In this document: in pieces, positions 33,144-41,051 of the stretch
Numbering within the stretch: position 1 is the stretch's first letter
Layout: each line of letters begins with the position of its first letter
Origin: an uncultured Roseovarius sp.
GTDB lineage: Bacteria; Pseudomonadota; Alphaproteobacteria; Rhodobacterales; Rhodobacteraceae
NCBI RefSeq assembly: GCF_913057115.1
Contig: NZ_CAJXNN010000027.1
Span: 1-50,359 of the forward strand
Reading direction: 5' to 3'
Length of the DNA: 50,359 nt
Program-made: the position numbers and the translations under genes
The notes under the pieces: model-generated
The model's database searches: none
Told to the model about the DNA's origin: nothing
Seen by the model: the letters and a program-made list of their open reading frames with translations, nothing else

Positions 33144-34286
33144 TCATGCAACTCGCGCGCCCTTGGACCAGACCGACCGCAAGGCTGGCGCACCTCCGCG
33201 CATCGCAAAGTGGATCAAATCCGCACGTTTGCCTATGGCAATCTCACCGCGATCATCCAAGCCAACCGCATGCGCAGGATTGCATGTCACCGTCGCCAAC
33301 CCCTTGGCCCAATCATCCCATTGCTCTGAAAGACGCACGGCCGCCAGCAAGAGAGCGGCGGGCACATAATCGGAGGATAGAATATCCAAATACCCGGCCT
33401 CGGCTAGTTCATGCGCTGCGACATTGCCGGAATGCGATCCACCGCGAATAAGGTTCGGAGCCCCCATGATCACGGGAATATCATGTGCGTGACAGGCCCT
33501 TGCGGCCTCCAACGTCGTTGGAAACTCGGCCATGCTGATACCATACCCGGCTGACACCTTCACCTGCCCTTCGGTGGTATCATCATGGCTGGCTAAAACC
33601 GCACCATACCGCTTTGCAGCGGCCACTGCTTCGGTTTCGTGATGGTCACCATGTGTTTCACGCAGTGCCTTCAACTGGGCGACATGATTGGTGAACTCCT
33701 CATCCGACATAGAAAGCTTACCTTTCACATAGGCTTCCAGTTTCGAGATATCTCGAAACTGCCTTTGACCTGGCGTGTGGTCCATGAGGCTGACGATCCC
33801 CACACGGTCTTCGGGGCCAAATTCTTCCATTTCCTCAACCAGAGTTTCAGAACAAACCTCGGCGCGCAGGTGCAAGAAATGACTGATTTTCAAGGCATCA
33901 TCGGCGCGCAGCGCCAAAAGCTCACTTGCCAATTCCCGCGCATATTTAAGGTATCGCCCCTTTCCTGAAGGGATCGACCCCACGCGCATCGCATCGAATA
34001 CTGTCGTGATCCCGGTGCTGGCCAGTTCCGCGTCATGCGCGAGGATCGCGGCGTTGTGAGGCCAGTCGACCTTTGGTCGCGGCTGAATATGACGTTCCAG
34101 ATTGTCGGTGTGCAACTCGATCAATCCCGGTGCCACGATATCGCCACCACAATCAATCGCACCTCTGGGCACATTGGGCCCGGTCGCGATATCCATGATT
34201 ACCCCATCTTTTATCACAAGGGAGCCGGTCAAGGATTCTTCCGGCAAAACGAGGCTGGCATTGGCGAGAATGAAGTCTTGTGTCAT
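33144..34286 (-). CDS. phnM: Alpha-D-ribose 1-methylphosphonate 5-triphosphate diphosphatase
   Basis: A 380-residue amidohydrolase-superfamily enzyme of the C-P lyase pathway. The metal site is seen in APGLIELHTDNLERH, and other PhnM segments are SLMDHTPGQRQF, LASHDDTT and APNLIRGGSHSGN. It removes pyrophosphate from ribose 1-phosphonate 5-triphosphate to give the substrate cleaved by PhnJ. ATG 34286 is chosen because conserved PhnM sequence (FILANASLVLP) starts right after it; no clear ribosome site is visible. It is split from phnN by the oppositely oriented 2H-phosphoesterase gene. Confidence 0.93.
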   Translation of the reverse strand: MTQDFILANASLVLPEESLTGSLVIKDGVIMDIATGPNVPRGAIDCGGDIVAPGLIELHTDNLERHIQPRPKVDWPHNAAILAHDAELASTGITTVFDAMRVGSIPSGKGRYLKYARELASELLALRADDALKISHFLHLRAEVCSETLVEEMEEFGPEDRVGIVSLMDHTPGQRQFRDISKLEAYVKGKLSMSDEEFTNHVAQLKALRETHGDHHETEAVAAAKRYGAVLASHDDTTEGQVKVSAGYGISMAEFPTTLEAARACHAHDIPVIMGAPNLIRGGSHSGNVAAHELAEAGYLDILSSDYVPAALLLAAVRLSEQWDDWAKGLATVTCNPAHAVGLDDRGEIAIGKRADLIHFAMRGGAPALRSVWSKGARVA

Positions 34287-34336
34287 GGGAAGGTTACACT
34301 GTCTTGGCATGCGGTCATGCGGTTTCGGAGGCATCC

Positions 34337-35023
34337 ATGGAATTCAAAAGATACGCGATCTATTTCACGCCCGCGCCGGGGCTCTTGGCCGATTTCGGAG
34401 CGGCGTGGCTGGGGTGGGATCCTGTTCAAGGTGTGGCCGTGGCGCACCCGGAGATTGACGGCCTGCCGCGACCCATTGCGGAGGTCACGGAAACACCTCG
34501 CAAGTACGGGCTGCACGCCACGATCAAACCACCTTTTCGACCGAATGCCGCGGCCACCGAAAGCGCGCTTTGCGCGGTGCTTGAGGCGTTTTGCGCCGAT
34601 CAGCCAGTTATCACATTGGACGGCCTCAACGTCGCACAGCTTGGCCGATTTCTGGCGCTGCGGCCCGTTGGGGATGAGGTCAAGCTCAACAGCATGGCCA
34701 ACAACGCGGTACGCGCCTTCGATCCATTCCGCGCCCCACTTACCGAGGACGAACTGGCCAAGCGCCGCGCCGGGGGCCTGACAGCGGCTCAGGATGCATT
34801 GCTGCAATCTTGGGGCTACCCCTACGTGATGGAAGAATTCCGCTTTCACATCACCCTGACAGGTAAAATGCCCAAGACTGAAGGCAAAGTACTTGTTCCC
34901 CGACTGGAAACCCTGATGCAACCCCTTTTGCCACGGCCATTTCTTATCGATGGGTTGGCCTTGATGGGCGAAGATTTGACAGGAAGATTCCATCAGATCA
35001 CACGGCTTTCTTTTTCCGGGTAG
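34337..35023 (+). CDS. DUF1045-type phosphonate-operon protein (2H phosphoesterase-like)
   Basis: A 228-residue protein with the paired H-x-T motifs of the 2H phosphoesterase superfamily, His60-Thr62 in HATIKP and His170-Thr172 in HITLTG. It matches the family of putative phosphonate-metabolism proteins found in phn clusters. Such folds act on cyclic phosphodiesters, and PhnJ makes a ribose 1,2-cyclic phosphate, so it may process that product, although this is inference. The start follows GGAGG. It runs opposite to all other phn genes and overlaps the phnN 3' end by 31 bp. Confidence 0.88.
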   Translation: MEFKRYAIYFTPAPGLLADFGAAWLGWDPVQGVAVAHPEIDGLPRPIAEVTETPRKYGLHATIKPPFRPNAAATESALCAVLEAFCADQPVITLDGLNVAQLGRFLALRPVGDEVKLNSMANNAVRAFDPFRAPLTEDELAKRRAGGLTAAQDALLQSWGYPYVMEEFRFHITLTGKMPKTEGKVLVPRLETLMQPLLPRPFLIDGLALMGEDLTGRFHQITRLSFSG

Positions 35024-35556
35024 AGCGCGGCAAGCACCAAGTTTGCTGTATCCTCAAGTTGCCCGTCGTTACGGATTCCGATAACTGCGTCCAGCCCTTG
35101 AGGAAGTGCGAAATCCCTGCGCGCCAATCGTCCCTCGACCTCGGACTGGCTTTCGCGCCCACGCTCAATCAACCTTTGGCGTAGGATCTCCTCCGATGCC
35201 CTCAAAACCAGCGTCGTGAAGCCAGGAAACTGCGCTTGCGCATGCCCTAAGACCGATCTCGACAGGTTGACCAGCAGGTCATGCCCCTCGGCCAATTGAC
35301 TTTCAATGTCCCGAGGCACGCCATAGCTCATGCCATGGGCTTGCCAATGCAGGGCAAACGCCCCGGCCTCGCACCTCGTCTCAAACTCTCGCTCGGTGAC
35401 GACATCGCAGTCTTCGCCCACAGCGCCCCCTGTGCGGGTGATCACCCGTCGTACTAGACGCAGTCCGGGATGCGCCTCTGACAAGGCCCGCATTACGGTG
35501 TCCTTGCCCACACCCGAGGGTCCTACAACCCCGATAAGGCGCCCTTGTCCCGTCAT
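34993..35556 (-). CDS. phnN: Ribose 1,5-bisphosphate phosphokinase
   Basis: A 187-residue P-loop kinase with Walker [10 protein letters not shown] at 12-20. PhnN phosphorylates ribose 1,5-bisphosphate to PRPP at the end of the C-P lyase route. The last 31 bp are antisense to the end of the convergent DUF1045-type gene. Its start overlaps the phnL stop by 4 bp. Confidence 0.92.
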   Translation of the reverse strand: MTGQGRLIGVVGPSGVGKDTVMRALSEAHPGLRLVRRVITRTGGAVGEDCDVVTEREFETRCEAGAFALHWQAHGMSYGVPRDIESQLAEGHDLLVNLSRSVLGHAQAQFPGFTTLVLRASEEILRQRLIERGRESQSEVEGRLARRDFALPQGLDAVIGIRNDGQLEDTANLVLAALYPEKESRVI

Positions 35557-36233
35557 GCTGCCACCGGCGTAAAGGCGGTTACGTCAATCTCGCGGTCGCA
35601 AACCCTCTGGCGCGCGGCCTCGTCATGGAAAATCCCCACTATGGCCGCCCCGCGCTCCTTGGCCTCTTCAACCAATGACAAAACCGTGTCTCGGTTTTGG
35701 GCATCAAGGCTTGCCGTAGGTTCGTCCAACAATAGCGCGGGATAGGCATGGGCAAATCCCCGGGCGATATTGACCCGCTGTTGCTCGCCCCCGGAAAAGG
35801 TCGTGGGGCTGAGGCCCCAGAGCCGTTCGGGGATATTGAGGCGGGTCAGCAACTCACCGGCACGGGCAAGCGAAGCCTGGCGCGGCTCCCCCACCATCAA
35901 GAGCGGCTCGGCCACCACCTCAAGAGTCGGTACACGCGGCACCACCCGCAAGAACTGGCTGACGTAACCAAGTGTATGGCGGCGCAGGGTCAGGATTTCG
36001 CGGGGTGCGGCTTGGGCCACGTCGACCTCGCCCACCACGATACGCCCAGAGGCCGCAAGGTAATTACCGTAGATCATCCGCATCAGGGTGGATTTGCCCG
36101 CTCCCGAGGCGCCGATCAAAGCCACACATTCACCTGGCTGGACACTCAGCTTCGCCCCCTCCATCACCGGGATAACGGCGCTACCCTGATTATGCAGCGT
36201 GAAGGTTTTGCTGACGTTCTCGATCTCGATCAT
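35553..36233 (-). CDS. phnL: C-P lyase complex ABC-type ATPase PhnL
   Basis: A 226-residue ABC ATPase without membrane partners. Walker A GASGAGKS is at 41-48, the signature SGGEQ at 147-151 and Walker B LLLDEP at 167-172. PhnL is a non-transport ATPase that associates with the C-P lyase core. It is 15 bp downstream of phnK and overlaps phnN by 4 bp. Confidence 0.92.
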   Translation of the reverse strand: MIEIENVSKTFTLHNQGSAVIPVMEGAKLSVQPGECVALIGASGAGKSTLMRMIYGNYLAASGRIVVGEVDVAQAAPREILTLRRHTLGYVSQFLRVVPRVPTLEVVAEPLLMVGEPRQASLARAGELLTRLNIPERLWGLSPTTFSGGEQQRVNIARGFAHAYPALLLDEPTASLDAQNRDTVLSLVEEAKERGAAIVGIFHDEAARQRVCDREIDVTAFTPVAA

Positions 36234-36248
36234 TTCATCAATCCCCCG

Positions 36249-37019
36249 TCACACCTGCAACACGCTGGAAACCAGAAGCTGCGTATAGCCATGCTGCGGG
36301 TCGTCCAGCACCTGATCGGTGAGGCCGGTTTCCACCACATGGCCGTCTTTCATCACCATAAGTCGATCCGCCAACAGGCGCACCACGGCCAAGTCATGCG
36401 TCACGATGATCGCCGAAAGGCCCATCTCGCGCACCAGCCCACGCAGCAGATCCAAAAGCCTTGCTTGCACGCTGACATCCAGCCCCCCTGTCGGTTCATC
36501 CATGAACACCAACCGCGGTCCCGTCACCAGATTCCGGGCAATCTGCAACCGCTGCTGCATCCCTCCGGAAAAGGCTGTGGGCTTGTCATCCACCCGATCT
36601 TCGGAAATCTCGACTCGCCCCAGCCAGTCAATCGCTTGGTCACGAATATCGCCGTAGTGCCGCGCGCCCACGGCCATCAGGCGCTCACCAACATTCCCGC
36701 CAGCACTTACCCCCATTCGAAGGCCTTCCCGTGCGTGTTGATGGACAAAGGCCCAATCGGTCCGCGCCAGCATCCGGCGCTCAGGTTCGGACATCTTCAG
36801 CGTATCGCGCGGCCCTTCGCCGCGCGTGTCGAACAAAACCTCGCCGGTATCAGGAGCTAACTGACCGGCGAGGCAGCCGAGAAGAGTGGATTTCCCCGAG
36901 CCACTCTCCCCGACAATCCCCATGACCTCTCCGGGGTAAAGGTCAAAGCCCACATCGCGACACCCAAGCCGCGCACCATAGAACTTCGAAATATCACGGA
37001 CCTGCAAAAGCGGTTTCAT
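36249..37019 (-). CDS. phnK: C-P lyase complex ABC-type ATPase PhnK
   Basis: A 256-residue ABC ATPase related to peptide-transporter ATPases. Walker A GESGSGKS is at 37-44, the signature SGGMQ at 151-155 and Walker B FMDEP at 172-176. PhnK docks on the PhnGHIJ core. The ATG at 37019 overlaps the phnJ stop (ATGA); the frame is open further upstream, but that region belongs to phnJ. Confidence 0.92.
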   Translation of the reverse strand: MKPLLQVRDISKFYGARLGCRDVGFDLYPGEVMGIVGESGSGKSTLLGCLAGQLAPDTGEVLFDTRGEGPRDTLKMSEPERRMLARTDWAFVHQHAREGLRMGVSAGGNVGERLMAVGARHYGDIRDQAIDWLGRVEISEDRVDDKPTAFSGGMQQRLQIARNLVTGPRLVFMDEPTGGLDVSVQARLLDLLRGLVREMGLSAIIVTHDLAVVRLLADRLMVMKDGHVVETGLTDQVLDDPQHGYTQLLVSSVLQV

Positions 37020-37897
37020 GCACCTGCCCCCTCTTTCATAGCGGGTGCTTGCGCCCCGACATGCCCCGCCTCTCGCCGCGCCCGGCAATAATCCGTGTCC
37101 GAGCAGACAAACATGCGGCCGCCCGCGTCATCCGTGATGACCTCATCAAGGTAGCTGTCCTCAGCCCCGCAAAGATCACAGGGGTGATCGGCTTTGCTGG
37201 GATCAAAGGGATGATCTTCGAAATCCAGGCTGACCACTCGGCTGTAAGGCGGCAGGGCGTAAATCCTTTGCTCCCGGCCCGCCCCGAACAGTTGGATCGC
37301 CGGGCAATCGGCCATTTTCGGGTTGTCAAATTTCGGGATCGGGGACGGGTCCATCACATAGCGGCCTTCCACCTTCACCGGATAGGCGTAAGAGGTGGCA
37401 ATCGCACCATGCTGACTGATGTCTTCATAGAGCTTCACATGCATCAGCCCATATTCCTCAAGGCTGTGCATCTTGCGTGTCTCGGTCTCGCGAGGCTCCA
37501 GAAAGCGCAGCGGTTCAGGGATCGGCACTTGGTAGACAAGCACCTGATCTTCGTGCAGCGGGGTTTCCGGGATCCGGTGCCGGGTCTGGATGACCGTTGC
37601 CTTCTCGGTTTCCTCGGTGGTCGCCACCCCCGCCGTTTTCTCAAAGAACTTGCGGATCGAAACCGCATTCGTCGTGTCATCGGCCCCTTGGTCGATCACC
37701 TTGAAGGTATCATCGGGCATCAGGGTGGCGGCACTGACCTGCACGCCGCCGGTGCCCCAACCATAGGGCATCGGCATCTCGCGACTGGCGAAAGGCACCT
37801 GATAACCGGGAATGGCAAGCCCCTTGAGAATCGCGCGGCGGATCATCCGTTTGGTCTGTTCGTCCAGATAGGCAAAGTTATAGGATTGGTCAGTCAT
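37016..37897 (-). CDS. phnJ: Alpha-D-ribose 1-methylphosphonate 5-phosphate C-P lyase
   Basis: A 293-residue radical-SAM-type enzyme that breaks the carbon-phosphorus bond. The four cluster and catalytic cysteines are Cys240, 243, 265 and 271 (CxxC...C...C), the same spacing as in the E. coli protein. The glycine-rich PYGWGTGGVQV segment is also present. It forms the catalytic core with PhnG, PhnH and PhnI. Overlaps of 4 bp with phnI and phnK indicate tight translational coupling. Confidence 0.95.
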   Translation of the reverse strand: MTDQSYNFAYLDEQTKRMIRRAILKGLAIPGYQVPFASREMPMPYGWGTGGVQVSAATLMPDDTFKVIDQGADDTTNAVSIRKFFEKTAGVATTEETEKATVIQTRHRIPETPLHEDQVLVYQVPIPEPLRFLEPRETETRKMHSLEEYGLMHVKLYEDISQHGAIATSYAYPVKVEGRYVMDPSPIPKFDNPKMADCPAIQLFGAGREQRIYALPPYSRVVSLDFEDHPFDPSKADHPCDLCGAEDSYLDEVITDDAGGRMFVCSDTDYCRARREAGHVGAQAPAMKEGAGA

Positions 37898-38982
37898 TCC
37901 GCAGCCTCCGGCATGGATGTAGCTTGTGCTTCGCGCCGCAGTTTGCGCACCAGTTCCAACTCGGATTGAAAATCAACGTAATGGGGCAGCTTGATGTGCT
38001 CCAAAAAGCCCGTTGCCTGAATATTGTCGGCGTGCATCAAGACAAACTCTTCGTCCTGCGCCGGGGCACCCTGGTCTTCCTCGCCCAACTCTTTCCACCG
38101 CAACGCGCGATCGACAAGCGCCATGGAAATCGCCTTGCGCTCGGTCTGTCCGAAGACAAGGCCATAGCCGCGCGTGAACTGCGCCGGTTCGGTTTTGGAG
38201 CCGGTGAACTGGTTTACCGTTTCGCATTCCGTCAGGGTGATCTCGCCAATCTCGATGGCGAATCCCAATTCAGGCACCTCCATCTCGACCGCCACGGCAC
38301 CGATGCGCAATTCCCCCACAAAGGCATGGTTGCGGGCATATCCGCGTTGCGTGGAATAGGCCATCGACAGGATGAATCCCTCATCCCCCCGGCTTAGCGA
38401 TTGCAGGCGCAAGGATCGGTTCGCCGGAAGCTCCATCGGCTCGCGCGTCAGATCAGGCGGGATCTCATCGCCCTCAGGCTCGGACTGGATCACCCCCTCA
38501 CGGTTTAAAAACCCGGTGATGTGCGGCGTCGGCCCTCCTGCCGGTTCGGCCTCTGGCGCTTGCGGTGTCTCCCCTTCGGCAGCCAACTTGAAATCAAGCA
38601 AGCGGTGCGTATAGTCGAACGTCGGCCCCAGAACCTGCCCACCCGGCGCATCCTTGAAGGTGGCCGAAATCCTGCGGTCACAAGCCATCTTGGCGGTCTC
38701 CACAGGCTCCGATGCACCCAACCGGGGCAGCGTGGTGCGATAGGCCCGGATCAGGAAGATTGCCTCGATCAAATCACCCCGCGCTTGTTTGATCGCAAGC
38801 GCCGCGAGGTCAGGATCGTAAAGCGACCCCTCTGCCATGACCCGGTTCACGGCCAGAGCCAACTGTTCGCGAATTTGCGAGGTCGAGAGCTCGGCCACTG
38901 ACGTGTCTCCACGACGCTCTTCGGCCAGCCAAGCGTGGGCATTGTCGATGGCACGCTCGCCACCTTTGACTGCAACATACAT
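37894..38982 (-). CDS. phnI: C-P lyase core subunit PhnI
   Basis: A 362-residue core subunit with the family's MYVAVKGGERAIDNAHAWLAEERRG opening and the conserved ARNHAFVGELRIGAV and HADNIQATGFLEHIKLPHYVDFQSEL segments. With PhnG, PhnH and PhnL it transfers the phosphonate to the ribose of ATP, releasing adenine. Its start overlaps the phnH stop by one base. Confidence 0.94.
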   Translation of the reverse strand: MYVAVKGGERAIDNAHAWLAEERRGDTSVAELSTSQIREQLALAVNRVMAEGSLYDPDLAALAIKQARGDLIEAIFLIRAYRTTLPRLGASEPVETAKMACDRRISATFKDAPGGQVLGPTFDYTHRLLDFKLAAEGETPQAPEAEPAGGPTPHITGFLNREGVIQSEPEGDEIPPDLTREPMELPANRSLRLQSLSRGDEGFILSMAYSTQRGYARNHAFVGELRIGAVAVEMEVPELGFAIEIGEITLTECETVNQFTGSKTEPAQFTRGYGLVFGQTERKAISMALVDRALRWKELGEEDQGAPAQDEEFVLMHADNIQATGFLEHIKLPHYVDFQSELELVRKLRREAQATSMPEAAE

Positions 38983-39551
38983 CAGGTACTCTCCACCTTG
39001 GTTGAACGTGGCAACGCGGCGGCTTCGGACCCGCAGGTAAAAAAGAAATCCAACCCCAAAGGATAGAGAGCTGCGTTTGCTTGAAAAGACGCCACTTCGG
39101 GCAAGGCAAATCCGGTCACATCCTTGACGCCCGGCCCTGATAGCCTCGCACCGGTGGCGCTCAGTTCCGGCATTTCGACAATCAGGGTTGCCGACCGATC
39201 AGGGTAGTCAGGCGTGCCTTTGGGGAATCGTGAAATCGGATGAAGCGACGGCCAGTTGCCAAGAACAAAACTTGCGGATTCCGGCTCTGCGATCGGTGCT
39301 CCGGTATGGAAGGCAATCCAGGCTCTTACATCCGGGCAATCATGCATACCCGCAAGGTGGATCGGAGTTTCCGGATCGCACAGTGTCAGGATCAACGCAC
39401 CCGCCGCACGCGACATCGGGGCCGGGGGCCGGGCACCATCCAAGAGTTCGATCCGTCCGGGGCGCGCCATGGCGTTCATGGCGGCACGAAACGCCTTCGC
39501 CGACTGGACGGAGGCGTCGGCGAAGCCTCCTTTCAATGTATCCGCCTGCAT
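38982..39551 (-). CDS. phnH: C-P lyase core subunit PhnH
   Basis: A 189-residue subunit with PhnH landmarks: an N-terminal AFRAAMNAMARPGR, ALILTLCDPETPIHL, and a C-terminal GPGVKDVTGFALP. PhnH forms part of the PhnGHIJ complex. Both ends share one base with their neighbours phnG and phnI. Confidence 0.93.
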   Translation of the reverse strand: MQADTLKGGFADASVQSAKAFRAAMNAMARPGRIELLDGARPPAPMSRAAGALILTLCDPETPIHLAGMHDCPDVRAWIAFHTGAPIAEPESASFVLGNWPSLHPISRFPKGTPDYPDRSATLIVEMPELSATGARLSGPGVKDVTGFALPEVASFQANAALYPLGLDFFFTCGSEAAALPRSTKVEST

Positions 39552-39994
39552 CAGTCTTCCCCCCGTGCCATGGTAAAGAAATCAACCTTCGTAGCGGCGG
39601 CGCGGGCAGCACGCGCGGCGCGCGCCTGCTCAAGGTCTTCACGTAGAGGATCAAGGATATGCTCACGCAGTGTATCAGCCTTGCCGGTCTGCATAAGCGC
39701 ATCGATAACCGCGGCCTGGGTGGCATGTGTTTTGTCACGACCTTGGACATAAGCGTGGCCGATTTCGCCGCCCTCAAGCTGCACCGAACAGCGCGCAACT
39801 GTCATCTCGCCAAGATTAAACGGGGCACCCGTTGCTCCCGCCCTGCCACGAACCATGACAGCCCCGACTTCGGGCACGCGGAGAAAGCTGAACTGCACGT
39901 CCATCGACACTTTGGCCCAAAGACGCGCAAGATCTTGGGGGGCGGCCTTTGCAAGCAGGCCCATCCAGTGTTTTCGCGATGCATCATCCGTCAT
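39551..39994 (-). CDS. phnG: C-P lyase core subunit PhnG
   Basis: A 147-residue subunit, first of the leftward phnGHIJKLN run. It carries PhnG features: RKHWMGLLAKA at the start and RVPEVGAVMVRGRAGATGAPFNLGEMTVARCSV in the middle. An operator-like inverted repeat lies just upstream, in the 102-bp gap to the divergent regulator phnF. Confidence 0.92.
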   Translation of the reverse strand: MTDDASRKHWMGLLAKAAPQDLARLWAKVSMDVQFSFLRVPEVGAVMVRGRAGATGAPFNLGEMTVARCSVQLEGGEIGHAYVQGRDKTHATQAAVIDALMQTGKADTLREHILDPLREDLEQARAARAARAAATKVDFFTMARGED

Positions 39995-40009
39995 CTAGAC
40001 ACCTTGCAG

Positions 40010-40041
40010 ATTTGTCTATTTTCCTATACAACTAGACAAAT
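40010..40041. promoter_or_regulatory. Probable PhnF operator
   Basis: ATTTGTCTA (40010-40018) and TAGACAAAT (40033-40041) are a perfect 9-bp inverted repeat with a 14-nt spacer. The spacer holds a further TATACAA half-site. A related TAGACA occurs at 39996-40001. TTGT-CTA type half-sites are typical of HutC-subfamily GntR regulators. The position between phnF and phnG suits control of both directions. Confidence 0.6.
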
Positions 40042-40096
40042 AGTTACCCGATTCCCGCTGATCCAACAATCCCCAATGACGTGAAGTTTTCGTGAC

Positions 40097-40819
40097 ATGA
40101 ACAAGAAGACACCAGTTTGGAAGTCCATTCACAGTAGCCTGAGCACGGATATCGCCGAGGGGCGGTATCATCCCGGAGACAAGCTGCCGACGGAGGCGGC
40201 TTTGTCGAAACGCTTTGGCGTGAACCGGCATACGGTCAGGCGCGCGTTGGGACAGTTGGCCGAGGATGGAATTGTGCATGCCAGGCGGGGGGCCGGAGTG
40301 TTTGTGGCGATGTCGCCGGCAGAGTATCCGATTGGCCGCAGGGTTCGATTTCACCAAAACCTCGAAGCGGCGGGGCGGATGCCCGCGAAGGAAATACTGT
40401 CGATCGAAACCCGTTCTTGCGACACGCGAGAGGCGGAGGCGCTCAATCTGCACATGGGCGATCTCGTGCATGTCTATTATGGCCTGTCACTCGCGGATGG
40501 ACAGCCTATCGCCCTGTTTCGCAGCGTCTTTCCAGCCCAGAGGTTCCCCGATCTGCCGCAACTTTTGGAGCAAAAGCGCTCGGTGACCGCAGCCCTTAAA
40601 CATATGGGAGTAAAGGATTATACCCGCTTTTCAACGCAGCTTACCGCAAAGCTGGCCAGTGCCGCTCAGGCGCTTCACCTGCGGGTCACAGAGGGTGCCC
40701 CAATTCTGCGGTCGGTGGGTGTCAATGTGGATGAGGACGGAGCACCCATAGAATACGGGCGCACATGGTTTGCTGGTGATCGGGTGACACTGACCCTGAA
40801 CGAAGATGACATGACATGA
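40097..40819 (+). CDS. phnF: GntR/HutC-family phosphonate regulator PhnF
   Basis: A 240-residue regulator with an N-terminal GntR winged helix (about 10-75; GDKLPTEAALSKRFGVNRHTVRRAL) and a C-terminal UTRA ligand domain (about 95-235). In this subfamily PhnF represses phn genes. It is divergent from phnG with the TTGTCTA operator between. The 3' end is a run of GACAT repeats, and the stop falls inside them. A hairpin terminator lies 70 bp on. Confidence 0.9.
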   Translation: MNKKTPVWKSIHSSLSTDIAEGRYHPGDKLPTEAALSKRFGVNRHTVRRALGQLAEDGIVHARRGAGVFVAMSPAEYPIGRRVRFHQNLEAAGRMPAKEILSIETRSCDTREAEALNLHMGDLVHVYYGLSLADGQPIALFRSVFPAQRFPDLPQLLEQKRSVTAALKHMGVKDYTRFSTQLTAKLASAAQALHLRVTEGAPILRSVGVNVDEDGAPIEYGRTWFAGDRVTLTLNEDDMT

Positions 40820-40888
40820 CATGAAGTCGTTACAGATTCGAGATAACATTCTGCATATTCTTTGTCCCCATTATTTGAGCACCTAACC

Positions 40889-40916
40889 GGGGGTGACCCC
40901 AGGGTCGCCCCCTTTT
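40889..40916 (+). terminator. Rho-independent terminator after phnF
   Basis: GGGGGTGACCC and GGGTCGCCCCC pair over 11 positions with one G-U wobble, followed by TTTT. It lies 70 bp after the phnF stop. Confidence 0.75.
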
Positions 40917-40922
40917 CGCCTG

Positions 40923-41003
40923 CGTACGACTCGTACGTTTTGCATGCGAGTTTCGTACAAAAACAGGGTGTTCGGCCAAGGCCTCGTACGGGTCGTACGA
41001 AAG
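40923..41003. repeat. CGTACG cluster related to the dispersed element
   Basis: CGTACG-ACT-CGTACG (40923-40937) and CGTACG-GGT-CGTACG (40985-40999) are two paired palindromes with the same 3-nt gap. TTTCGTACAAAA lies between them. This repeats the CGTACG motif of the elements at 277 and 22542 but lacks their 11-bp iterons. It sits between the phnF terminator and the end of the convergent antiporter gene. Confidence 0.5.
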
Positions 41004-41051
41004 TCTGGCCCCAAACGTCAAACAAAGCACAATTGCCGAGACCAATCAGCG

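Noticed and set aside
40077..40099. A possible Pho box (TCACG repeated at 11-bp spacing) near the phnF start
   Set aside because: The second half-site is too degenerate and the element overlaps the start codon. It may matter, but the match is weak.
40800..40826. A GACAT tandem repeat that might cause phase variation at the phnF end
   Set aside because: There are only about three units and they overlap the stop codon, so a length change would affect few residues.
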